Origin: Nymphaea colorata
Taxonomy: Eukaryota; Streptophyta; Magnoliopsida; Nymphaeales; Nymphaeaceae
Length of the DNA: 64,000 bases
Reading direction: 5' to 3'
Assembly: GCF_008831285.2 (NCBI RefSeq)
Contig: NC_045150.1
Coordinates: 3,048,001-3,112,000, forward strand
Part shown: piece by piece, positions 36,472 to 47,850 of the stretch
Position numbering within the stretch: the first letter of the stretch is position 1
Layout: each line of letters begins with the position of its first letter
The notes under the pieces: model-generated
What the model saw: only the letters and a program-made list of their open reading frames with translations
Told to the model about the DNA's origin: nothing
The model's database searches: none
Program-made: the position numbers and the translations under genes

Positions 36472-36940
36472 TCATGATCCATCTTTTTTCTTCACAAGGA
36501 GGACCGGGGAGGAGAAGGGGCTTGCACTCAGTCTTATAATCCCACCTTCAATCATTTCCTTCACCAAGCGTTCAATTTCTGCCTTTTGAGTAAACCCATA
36601 TCGATAGGGTCTCACATTGATGGGCTCCGTGCCATTTGACATGTTGATTTGATGATGGTAGGAACGTTTGGGTGGCAAACCGAATGGCTCTTCAAACAAA
36701 TCGGTGAAGTCCTTCAATACATGCTGAATTTTGAGGGGGACTATTTCTGTTGGTCCTTCCTTGGCTGGCACATCCGTGGCCATAGCCACTAACCAAAACG
36801 CGGGCTGTTGAGCTACTAACGCCTTGAGGGCTGCCCGCGGCTTAATGCTTGAGCTCATGGCTGTCAACGTGATCCGTTCATCACCACCATCCTTAGAGAA
36901 ACTCATTCGAAGGTTGGCGAAGTCCCAATGGATTACACCC
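36472..36940 (-). pseudogene. Gypsy protease end and RT N-terminal part, unit 3
   Basis: The frame resembles the linker after the protease ([16 protein letters not shown]) and then the RT fingers ([20 protein letters not shown]). It ends at TGA 36472-36474, where RT normally continues with a tryptophan. Upstream the similarity stops at about 36940, where the sequence changes into mid-LTR sequence. The protease active site, gag and primer-binding site are deleted. Confidence 0.85.
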
Positions 36941-38862
36941 AAGTGTCTGTTCGTCAAAACACTCTCTGTATTTCTTCAGATTCGCATGTTATCAGGGTTC
37001 AGGGACTGTTTCACAGGAACCGGGCGAGGGGCTGTTCCGTTTTTCGTATTCCCTCGATTCCTTTTAGTTTCTCCTCGATTTCTCGTTGCCAATGAAAGAA
37101 ATACGAGATATAAGTCCCTTGCAATAGGAAATCTTCGACCCAAACCGCAGGCGCAGCAGTCCGTTCTTGTGTTAGACGATGGACTGTAATCAGACCATCG
37201 AATGCGCAAGGCAGACCTTCGTTTCTGGTTTCAGACCCTTCAACTCGGAAGGGGAGCTCGATCTACCATGCGCCAGATCTCAAACCGGTTGGAATCGGTT
37301 CTGGTGTCAGCAGCAATCCCATTTTCGTCTGGAAATGCACAAGAAATTCACGGGAAGTGTGAGGAGATCGACTTACCCGATGAACTCCTGCCGGATGTCG
37401 TTGGGCAGGGAAGAGAGCACCGTGATCAGCACTCCCACGTCCGCCGCTTCTCCCGTGGATGAACGTCGCCCTTCAGCCGCCCCATGACCGGTCGGCTCGC
37501 ACTTCGTTCAGTCCTCAAGCAGCTTCGGCCAGAGGATTCACAGAGCTGTCGATTTCAGCAAAGGGGAGGAAGAAAACGCAATCAAGCGTCCGGTGCTGGC
37601 CTCCGGCACCAGCCCTCTGGTTGCTTGACTTTCCGACCGCAACTCCGGCGACTTCTCTGGCCAATGGCTTCTCAGAGATGAAGGGAGGTGCAGGCATTCA
37701 TGGGGGCAAGCTTCTCAGCCGCCATAGTGACAAACTCTCTTGCGAGAGAGAAGAACTCAATTCTATTTGATCAAAACTTAGGGTAACAAGTTTATCACTT
37801 AGCTTATAAAGTCTAAGTGACTCGGGACGCCTCTGAACCGTCCCGGTACAAGAGCAAAACTGAAACATAACAAATCATATACAAAGAGAATCGGTACGGC
37901 CGAGACGGCCTACCAAAAAGACTCCGACTCGGGTCTCACTTCCGCTCCTAGGTGCTGCCTCGATGCGTCTCCTGGGTCCTAACCCACTTCGTCTAGACTC
38001 GGTCTAGATGGCCTTCATCTCCGCCCGTCTCAGATTCCTGGACTGTCTCTGTTCTGGACGCCAGAACATCCTCTGTGCTTGTCCTGTGGCTGTCCGTCCT
38101 GTCTGTCAGCCCTGTCTCCGTTCTGAACGCCTAAACAACTCCTGTCCCTGTCCAGTCTGTGCGTCCTCCATTTGACCGTCTGGATCCCGATAGTCCCTGT
38201 CCAGAACACCCTGTCTCCATGGTGTGTCCAGCAAGCTTAGCCTCGCGTGCTAGGTCCAGCCCACTCCGCTCGAGTACGTCTGGCTTGGCCTGGGTGGGCA
38301 GAGTGGCCTCACCTTGTCCAAGCTCTATGGCATGAAGTCCTCCAATCAACGGGCTAGCCTCGCTCGAAGTAAATGCACGGGTGGAGTGCGGGGCTGTCAT
38401 CTCGTCAACCTCCCTTGGCTGCCTAGTGCCCTCTCTCGCTCGCTCCTCGACTGCGCTGGCTGGCTCGTTCGGGCTCTTGGCATTGTCGTCGGCAACGGCG
38501 GCCGTGGCGTCACTCCGTCCAGCCTCCCCATGCGCTTGCTCGTGGGCGCTATTTGAGGGCGCGGGCTCCTCAGCCTCCCTTGGTCGTGCATCGCCCTCGT
38601 CCATCACCCTGCAAGTCCTGTTAGCCTCACAACAAAAAGAAACAGGGTCAGTGGTTGCGGGTGCCTTCCCCGCTCGGCGCCCTCCTCTCTCGGCAGCCCC
38701 TCGACGGCGTGCTGGCCCGCGCCATCTTCGGCCGCGCTCGGTCCTCTTCGGCGCCCTTGGTCGACGCTCGTCCGGCCCTGTAGCTGGCTGCTCTCGCCCT
38801 CTGGCCTGGTCTCAGCAGTGCCGTCGGCTGCTCCCGGCCAACTCGTAGGTAGCCCTGTAACA
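36941..38862 (-). mobile_element. Truncated gypsy LTR4 (5' LTR remnant)
   Basis: AAGTGTCTGTTCGTCAAAAC at 36941 matches LTR1 at about 19863, so the remnant corresponds to roughly the right 1.9 kb of the LTR. It ends GCCCTGTAACA at 38862, next to GATCC. The part of the LTR nearest the primer-binding site is missing. It shares with LTR3 the markers GCGTCTCCTGGG (near 37965) and CTCGGCGCCCTCC (near 38673). Confidence 0.85.
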
Positions 38863-38867
38863 GATCC
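38863..38867. repeat. Target-site duplication GATCC, right copy
   Basis: Direct repeat of 17541-17545, immediately outside the right TGTAACA end of the block. Confidence 0.75.
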
Positions 38868-40137
38868 ATTCTACAATCCCTTTACAACAATTAAAATACA
38901 TACTTGTATGGATTTTCATCTAAATTAAAAGTTGATTGAAACTGCCAAAACATTCTTTTCAAGGTTTAGATATGGATCCAAATCTTTTAAACTTCAAAAA
39001 TCTGGTCATGGTCCTTTCTAAGACATGTCAAACTTAAGATAATGGAAAATTGGACTATAAATAATCCTCGGCCAAATCCATTGCTGACCAATTGGGGTTA
39101 AACCAAATCTGAAAGAAAATAGAATGGAGGCCAATAATATCCTGAAAAATATATTAGCGAAGGAAGAACCGGTTGAAATCATATTACATCCGAATTTGTG
39201 TAGAACAATTAAAACATACATTTGGAAACAATCGGATCCATGTCTAATCCTAGGGTCCTCTATGCTACAGATCTTGTATACACTTCAAGGTAATTTATTT
39301 TGAAGATCCAACATACCAAGATAAGAGCAAATTAATATTGTTTAGTAAAGTTAGCCAAATTAGATCCAAATCCAGATCCAAATATAATCCTAGTTGAAAA
39401 TAATACATTAATGAATAAGACCATTTTCCTATAATTAACTAGATTGTCAATTAAACTGGCCTATCATATGCCCCTTTATATGATATTCCAATAAATAAGT
39501 GAGGCAAAATACCAACAAAAAACCTTTGTAAATTTGAAGGAAAACTATATCTTAGAATTTGCAGAAATCGGATGAGAAATACTGCATTCAAATTCTTTAA
39601 ATTTAACTTGAAGTGAAACAAAATGTCCAAATGTAAAAGCCTTTTTAGAATTTAAACAAGAGGATAAGGAATGGAAAGGAACTGAGGTACCTAGTCCGAA
39701 CCAATATATTAAAGTGAATGGAGCGTTCAACTCAAGTATGTGGGGATCAGAGAGCTTGCATAGTTTTGAGGAAGCCTTCAGGCAGTCTTTTGGGCATTGA
39801 GGACCAGGTGACATACATACCTGGTGCACCGTAAGTTAGGTCACAAATACGAAAGATTGACAGCCAAATTGGTTAAAAAATATGGAAGGAAACTTCTGCA
39901 GTAATATTTCAAAATTTGGGGCAAACAAAAAGATTGGTGCCATCCTCTACTGACACTCCCTCGGCCACCATCGCCATCAATAGATCCACATTGCACAATC
40001 AAGGTCCACGGCTCTGTTGTTTCAATCTGCAGGTTTCATTTGCTTCGGAAACCCACTTCCGAGTATGTATCCAAACACGCAATAAGTCTTTTCAAATTTT
40101 TTTCTAAATCAGATTTGCTTTTATTACCACTATAGAT
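38868..40137. other. Unassigned AT-rich DNA right of the gypsy block
   Basis: No recognisable gene or LTR. Motifs such as GATCCAAATCCAGATCC give it a degenerate repeat texture similar to 16531-17540, consistent with both sides once being continuous. Confidence 0.4.
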
Positions 40138-41660
40138 ATGGATCCAGAACCGATGCCATACAAGGAAGCCAAAAACGTACCCATGTGGGCAAAGGCTATG
40201 CAAGAGGAACTTGATGCTCTACATTAAAAAAACTTGGGAGATTACTTCTCTACGTAAAGGAAAATGTGCTGTTGGGGTGTAAATGGGTCTTTAAAACTAA
40301 ATATAATAGTGATGGTGTAGTTGGGGGACACACGGCCAAGATTGTTGCAAAGGGATACGCACAGATGCAAAGATTAGAATATGAACAAACCTTTGCACTA
40401 GTGGTAAAAATGAACATTGTTTGCATTTTATTATCTATTATTGCCTACAATTGTAACAGACTTTTTTTTCCAACTAGATGTAAAAAATGTTTTTTTTTTA
40501 AGGAAACTTACAATAGGAGGTCTATATGAAGCAACCACATAGCCCAAAAAAAAAAAAATTCATCACAAGTGTGTAAACTTTGAAAGTTGATATATGACCT
40601 AATGCAATCACCTTGTGCATGGTATCTCTAGTTAAGTAAGGCTCTTGAACAAAATGACTTCATCAAAATCAAAGCCGACTAGTCACTATTTAAAAACAAA
40701 AGCAAAGATGATGTCATCTTGGTCTTGAACTATGTTAATGACATCATAGTTATAAGGAAAAATGACGTCAAGATGAAGAAAACAAAGGAACTTTTCTAGA
40801 AATTTTTGATGTCAAGTGCTTAGGGAAATTAAAATTTTTCATGGGTATAGAGATCATTCATTCAAAGACGGCTTATTTATGCATCAAAGAAAATATGATT
40901 GCAGGAAACTAAGAAATTTGGGTGTTGACCAGTTGACACCCTCATCATCATCAATGCCAACGAAGGAATCACCAAAAGCTATCTCTCTAATATCTCCAGA
41001 AACCAATATGTAGTGGGAAGATTAATTTGTCTCACAATTGTGAGACCTGATATCAGGTATGTTGTGAACCTAGTCAGTCAACATACGCACAATCCAAATG
41101 AAGAGCACAAGAGCATGATGGAAAGAGTTCTAAAATATTTAACGAAGGCTCATGATCAAAGGTTGTGGTACAAGAGGAACGATCATGTTGACATTAAAGG
41201 ATGCTCAAACACAGACTGTGCATGCAGCGTTAATAGAAAATCTACCACGGTATACTGTATCTACTTTAGCGATAGCCTCGTATCTTGGAAAAGGAAAAAA
41301 CAAAAGTCATATCTCAATCAAGTGTAGAATGGCTAACATAGCATATTAAACTACATTGAATAAAAGCTTATTGTTAGAAATGCGTCTTGAATTAAAGCTT
41401 TCCACTCCAATGCACTCAGCTATATATGTTGTGGCAAATGCAATTTTTCATGAGACATCCATTGCCATTTTGTGAGAGAGAAAGTTCAAAATGGTGAAAT
41501 AAGTACTCTTTATACTCATAGTTCAAATCAGCTCGAAAATGGCTCAACTAAAGCTTTACCAAAGAAGGAGTTAAATGATGTTCTGGAGTAAGTGGAGCTG
41601 CTATAATGCCTACGGTCCACTAGAGATATAGTGACAAAATGGCTGTCTAACTCTCACAAG
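40138..41660 (+). pseudogene. Copia reverse transcriptase and RNase H, decayed
   Basis: Matches to copia pol appear in changing frames. Near 40150-40230 the text is PYKEAKNVPMWAKAMQEELD. Near 40270-40430 it is LLGCKWVFKTKYNSDGVVGG, then KIVAKGYAQ. Near 40725-40750 LNYVNDIIV stands where RT has YVDD, so a catalytic aspartate is lost. Near 41010-41330 the late pol region reads GRLICLTIVRPDIRYVVNLV and KSTTVYCIYFSDSLVSWKRK. Near 41450-41620 frame-shifted text fits the end of pol. Stops and shifts are frequent, and no 3' LTR was recognised. It has the same strand as the gag relic at 15625 and could be the same element. Confidence 0.7.
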
Positions 41661-44461
41661 GCTCTATTATTTCAAGTCTCTCTTTCCATTATTTGAGGAT
41701 TGACGTACCCATTTTCCTTGTACTAGGCATTGGGATTCAACCATTGCCCAACGTCCTCTTTTTTTGTAGCTTTCCTCAATTGTTTCTGTGTTTCCCCATT
41801 AACTATCAAAGGCGAGATAATGTAAAGAAGCCACAACACCCTATGCGAAAATTCTACCATGGATGTAGGATCAATTGATCTGAACCAAAGAAACAATGTC
41901 TTTCAATTTTCTGATCTGAACCTTTTTACTTTATGCAAGTGTACTCCATGCTTCTCCCTTTGAGAGTCACCGATGAGTCATCCTATTGCAGTCCAATGAA
42001 AAGGCAGCGCCTCCTAGCCTATTAGAGTTTGCTCTAGAATGATAAATCCATGGCTTACCCTCAATGACTTGAGTTTGTGTTTGCAAAACCTCATCATTGA
42101 AGGGTTACTGATTGTTTGATCCCAGGATCACTGCGTAGGAGGCTTCCTTAGCAGCTGACGACCGTCCGCCGGATGGGAAAGAGGCTTTTCCAGCAATAAA
42201 GCTTCTGGAAGCATTCTATTTCTTTCCATCACCTGAACCTTTCTCCTGTGCAATATGCAAAATAAAAAGTGCAGCTGGTTGGTTCCCTTTATTTTTTTTG
42301 TCCATCTCTAATAAATTAAATCCGTAGGAAAGACGTATATTAAAATAAAGGTGTAATTCATTTACCATCCAATGAAATTAGGTCCAGGTAAGACGATTTT
42401 GACGATTGATTTTTTAGTTTAATGTTCTGTTTTCTGCACGATCAAGTTGCAGAAACAGAAAATTTTCATCAATAATATAATGCTAAAGCGAACTACATCA
42501 TAAACTAGAGAGAATTATTAGAACGACAAGTCTCTTCTCATACACGTTTCCTTTCATGCGTAAGGTTAATTAATTTTAGAGTACGTTTTCGACGATGCGA
42601 GGAATCGAATGCAGCTGGATATCTGTAACATCAAACACGGTTCAGTCAACACGTATGCATTTTAAATTTTCTTGAATGTGTTAAACAATCGCACGTAATT
42701 TTTTAATCTGACAATTGGAAGAACATGGCTTGTACTGCCCCAGCTTCCTTTGCATGAAAAATTAAATTGATAGATGACATCTGACCAAATTCATATCATA
42801 CTCTATACTCGGCAGATTGGCTCTGGGGCCTATTGAGGTCCCACCTCAACAACTAAATTTGTTTTAGCAAAGGGGTGATCTTCAAGCCTCCTTTTTTATT
42901 TCTTGTCTTTTGATCATAAATTTTTTCATCCCTTTATGGATTCTTTTCTGTTTAACCAGGCATCTCTTTTAAGGGTTGGGTAAGAATGGACAACTGTCTT
43001 CCGAAACCAAACGGACAACTCTCTTAAAAGCTTGTGTAATTCACGACACCCCTGGCAGTTGAAAGTAAGTAAAAGTTTTGGTCCCATTTTATTTAAAATG
43101 TTTTAAATAAAATTAAACGATACAGTGTTTCAACTTTTCTTCTCAGCTGACTGATACAGTGTTTCAACTGATGAGCTATTTCCACATTTTATTTAAAATT
43201 AAACGAATAAATATTTTAAAATATCTAATGGAAAAAACAAATTCAACCAGCGTTAATTCATTCTCTGGTTCATCTCATGCATATCCGCCAATATGGCTCA
43301 TGGCCTCACACGACACCGATAGTGACCACAACGACGCAACATCAAAATCCGTAACTGGGTCATCGGCTTGTGTGTGAGGAGAAGTGAGAGCGAGAGAGAG
43401 TGTATTAAATCTTTAAAATGTTGCCTGGGTTGGCTAATTTTTTCTATATAGATTTTTAATTAGACACTTGCATGCTTTTGAAAAATTTCACATACTTGCC
43501 ATGTGTATAAATTTCTAAGAGTCATTAAAACTTTGCAAATGATAATCAAGTACCATTTTTATCACTTTCATTTATGAACCATTTGATTTTTGAAAGTAAG
43601 ATCTTTTTATAGAAGAAAAACATGAACTTTTTATAGAACAATTTGATTATTTTGAAATTATGAACCTATTATAGAACAAAAGAACGAACCTTTTATAAAA
43701 CAAATAATACGTAAATCATCAGTCCTCTCTCTCTCTCTCTCTCTCTCTTTCTCTACTATGCTGCATACCCTTCTGGCGATTTTTCTTTTCTGTTTTCTGC
43801 TTTGTTGTACCTTTTTTGCATCCATCATTCTTTGGATGTGTTCTAGATTATTTGAACTTTTTTTTTCCTCTCTCTATCTTGCATTGTTTTTTTTTTTTTA
43901 GGTGAGTAAGAGGCGAACCCACTGCTCATAAGAGAGCCAAAGTCAACCCCTCCCTTCCCTTCTTCCCCCTTGCCACCCTCAGGGGCCCATGCTACATCAA
44001 GGCCTGGTGTGGAGAAGTATACTGGCAATTGATACCACACTCTACTATATAAACCCATGAACCTAGCAGCCACTGACACAAAAGATTACTGTCCCCAGGA
44101 CCCTAGCCCAACCAACTATACTATGCCTCTTGGGGCCTCCCTTGCCACCATTCCCTCATCGACGAAGATAGCATAAATACCAAAAAACAACCAATTTTAC
44201 CTTGACATATCTGCCATATAAAAAGGTTAAGAACATAAAATGACAAAAGAAGAACCTTATATATATGTGTGTATATATATATATGTGTGTGTGTGTGAAA
44301 TCTTGTGAACACATATGTAAATTATGGCAATTTTATTGCATCAACCCCATTAATTTATTAATGGAATCCATTACAGTACTGTAAGTGCTTCTACATTCAC
44401 ATATAACGCTCCTTGTACTGCAAAACACTAGGCAACAAGGCAGACAACAAAGAGAAATATA
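41661..44461. other. Intergenic region downstream of the receptor kinase
   Basis: AT-rich DNA with microsatellites: a CT run at about 43724-43748 and TATATG/TG repeats at about 44259-44298. A 78-residue minus-strand frame at 43843-44079 ends in lysine runs and matches nothing I know. The last 100-200 bases are probably the receptor kinase 3' UTR. Confidence 0.45.
43724..43748. repeat. CT microsatellite
   Basis: Uninterrupted CT dinucleotides, about 12 units. Confidence 0.9.
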
Positions 44462-47400
44462 TTAATACTGCACTAAGCAATGCAGTAGTCCCAACTGCTG
44501 CTGATCAGTTTCTTCCGCCACCTCTAGGTCGTCCACGCATGAAACTGTGATGGAGTGGACAACTTGACTCATGGTTGGCCTCATATCCCTTTCGTCTTCC
44601 ACACACTGCAAAGCCACCTTAACTAGAAGGTCCATTCTTTTTTTTTCATACATCTCACACAAACGTGGATCAACTATTTCTTCCACCCAGTTCTCCCTTG
44701 TCATCACCACTTCCTTGATCCAAGGAATCAGCTGCAAATGTCTAACTTGTCCGTCTTCACCAACTTGTTGGAATCCATTGGAACTGCGACCTGTCACCAG
44801 TTCCAACAGCAAAACGCCAAAGCTGTATACATCCACCTTGGATGTTATGGGCAGGTTCATTATCCACTCAGGCGCCAGATATCCCCTTGTTCCTCTTACC
44901 CTTGAAAAATTAGATGTGGTATTATCAGCTCTGTCAAAAAGCTTGGACAGACCAAAATCAGCTACTTTTGGCAAGAAATCTTTATCCAAGAGCACATTCT
45001 GCGGCTTGACATCGCAGTGAAGAACCCATTCCAGGCATTCTTCATGAAGATAAGCGAGGCCCTTTGCGGTACCAACTGCAATATTGACTCTGTTCTTCCA
45101 AGTGAGCACAGTAGAATCACTGAACAAGTTCTTCTCCAAGGACCCATTTTCCAAGTATTCATAAACTAACAATCTGTGTTTCCTTTCTGCACAGAATCCC
45201 AACATAGTCACCAAGTTCATATGATTTATTCTTCCAATGGTGCTCACCTCACTCCAGAATTGCCCCTCCCCCTGGTTCACACCCGCCAACCTCTTTACAG
45301 CAACAACTCTCTCATCCTCCATTAACACTCCTTTATAAACCACTCCCGATCCTCCCCTTCCTATCTCATCCCTGAAATTGTTTGTAGCTGTCCTTAACTC
45401 TCTGAAAGTAAACCTCCTAAAGCCCATTTTCATGGCTAAATAACCTTGGTCCACACTGTGCAGAAGCTGGTACTTGTTCTGACTGCGTAAGTAAGCCCAA
45501 CCAAATCCCACACAGATTACTTCTACCACACCGAAGGCAATAGCGAATCCAATTGGGTACTTCAAATACTCCCCTTGTGCATTGCTAGTTGTGTAACGTA
45601 CATCAAATTTTAGGACGGAGGAATTAGCTTTTGAACAACCTAGAGCACTAGACTGATAATCAAGAATAGTAAACTGCCTGAGCCGTTTATTCCATGAAGG
45701 AACCTTGACATACATATCACCGGAGAACTGTGAGCCGGACTGGCCATTGCACAGAACGCTCTTCGCATAACATACGCCATTTCCGTCAGCCGAATACCCG
45801 AAACCCCGGCAGTTGCAGTCGCTTCTGCAAATGTTTTGGCAAGCCTCAAAAGATAGTCCCCTTGTGTAACCTATTAAGTCGTCGTAGCCATAGAAGTCTG
45901 TGTGCGGAAGCTTGATGAACTGCACCTGCGTCTTGTTGCAGACGATGTCGAACTCCATCTTACATCCTTGATTCCAGTCTGCCGGGTCGTTCATTTTGAA
46001 TCCTGGGGGACAAGTACATGCAGGGGTTGGTGTGTAAACACAGAGCCCGTTTTCCCCGCAGAGACCGTGGACTCTGCATCTTCCCAGTCCAGATGGAAGC
46101 CATGAAACTTCCCACCTTTTTGTTTTGTTGTTGAGGCTGTATAGCCTGAGAATCCCATCGTAGTCCATCGTTAATCTTCGCTTGATCCCCGGACCAACAT
46201 CTAATGCAGCAAACTGCAACTTGTCGCTCGAGGAGAAACGGCCGAAGTCATCAAGAATTGCATACCTCGAGCTATTATACCTATATATGAAACAGTAATT
46301 CCAAGCAAGAAAACATTGTAATTCAATATAAACAGATACAGAAGTTCAAAGAACAATTGCTTCATAAGAACTGATCCCCAGCACAATTGCAAGCTAATTT
46401 CGTTTGTGAGAGAAAGAAAGAGTAGTGAGGGAGAGAAAGAGTACTGAGAGAGAGAAAGAGATATATGCAGTACATCAAAATATAGCTAATTATTTCTTGG
46501 ACAACTGAATGACAACTTTGCTTTTTCATAGTTATCCAACCATTTAATCTGATGGATGGTTAAGAAAAAACCGAAAAGAAAAAATAGTAAGAATTTTTCT
46601 AATCTAGTGTTAGTTTACACATTTTTCTTTCTTCTTTTTCTCTTAATCATTCATCCACCTCAAATATAGTTACTCAGCCATTTAATGAGGATGATCTAAT
46701 TAACATTATGGACATTTAAGAGAAAAACAAAGAAAAAAGTGATAGAAATTTTTTAAATTTAGTATTAGTTTACATATTTTTTTTTCTCTCAATCATTCAT
46801 CTACTTTACACAGACAACTTTAGTTAAATGATTGGGTAACTCTCAATAGCTAAGTCATCATTCACTTTGAAATAGAGAAAAACTAAATGATTACACTTAT
46901 TTTTTGTGGACATATGACAACATTAAACCTGGGTCCTCACTCTACAATCTCGATGGCTCAGATCTCTCTTTCATATATCAACAGGGATGTAAAAGTGTGA
47001 GTTCATATAGAAACTCACGACTGAATCAATGAAAGCTTAATTATTTTTTAATGGTGAAAAACTTTGGGTTCACGAAAACTTGACATTAAAAAAAAATAAA
47101 AAACAACAAAATAAAGAAACAAATGAAACACGAGAAATTTGTTAAAATTTTATGAAAATAAAGCAAACAAAAAGTTGTTAATTAAGGTTTATCAAGTAAG
47201 AAAAATGATAAGAAGACAGATATAAAATTATTAGAAATATTTAAGTGGCAATATTTGAATCACTACAACAAACTATGTTATTTTTTCAAGGAAAATGATT
47301 AACTTGAATCGGCAAATTCAAGGAACTGGTTTTATTTCCAAAAAACTTGTGGAGAATTAATTTAGTCGGCCTTTGGAGTAGAAATTAAGTAGGATCCTTC

Positions 47401-47785
47401 GAAGACATCTGTTCGGGTTGGAGCAAGTTGGCTTATCTATGTATGGAATGCCAACTAGAAATTATATATGACAGCTTACACTCATTCATAAATTTAACTA
47501 CACAGACAATTAAATTATTGCAAGAAATATGAAGGACGCACTAATTAATCATAAAAACTTGAGATTTGACATTTTATTTAGAAACTGTGCTATGTATAGT
47601 TTAGATTTTATGATTTAATTTCTATTAAGCTTTTAAACCTTTATAAAATCTTATTTACATGTCTGATTTGTGTTAACTTGTTTAATTGTCTTACAATATT
47701 TAGCATTTTACATCTATTTACTCAATTTGACTTATAAAAAGTATCCGTATCGTCTCAAGAGCAAGACGAATCTGCAGGCAAGGTT

Positions 47786-47850
<65 letters not shown>

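Larger units (their letters stand above)
17546..38862 (-). mobile_element. Tandem Ty3/gypsy chromovirus array (LTR-int-LTR-int-LTR-int-LTR)
   Basis: About 21.3 kb of one gypsy family with polyproteins on the minus strand. Order from the left: LTR1 17546-21764, internal 21765-23548, LTR2 23549-28150, internal 28151-29933, LTR3 29934-33923, internal 33924-36940, truncated LTR4 36941-38862. The outer ends are TGTTACA and TGTAACA, and only one GATCC pair flanks the whole. The domain order protease-RT-RNase H-integrase-chromodomain places it in Ty3/gypsy chromoviruses. The long LTRs suggest the Tekay/Del lineage, which I cannot confirm without a tree. All copies are defective: no primer-binding site or gag remains, and shared and private frameshifts or stops are present. 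It appears inserted next to or inside an older copia relic. Confidence 0.9.

Noticed and set aside
21765-36940. Gypsy polyproteins as functional genes
   Set aside because: All units have frameshifts or nonsense codons and lack gag, protease core and primer-binding site, so they are listed as pseudogenes.
43843-44079. 78-residue minus-strand open frame with a glycine-rich middle
   Set aside because: No known domain and ends in poly-lysine from an A-rich run; probably intergenic.
47261-47275. CACTACAACAAAC as a CACTA element terminus in the receptor kinase intron
   Set aside because: No subterminal motif array and no partner end; kept only as a note in the intron entry.
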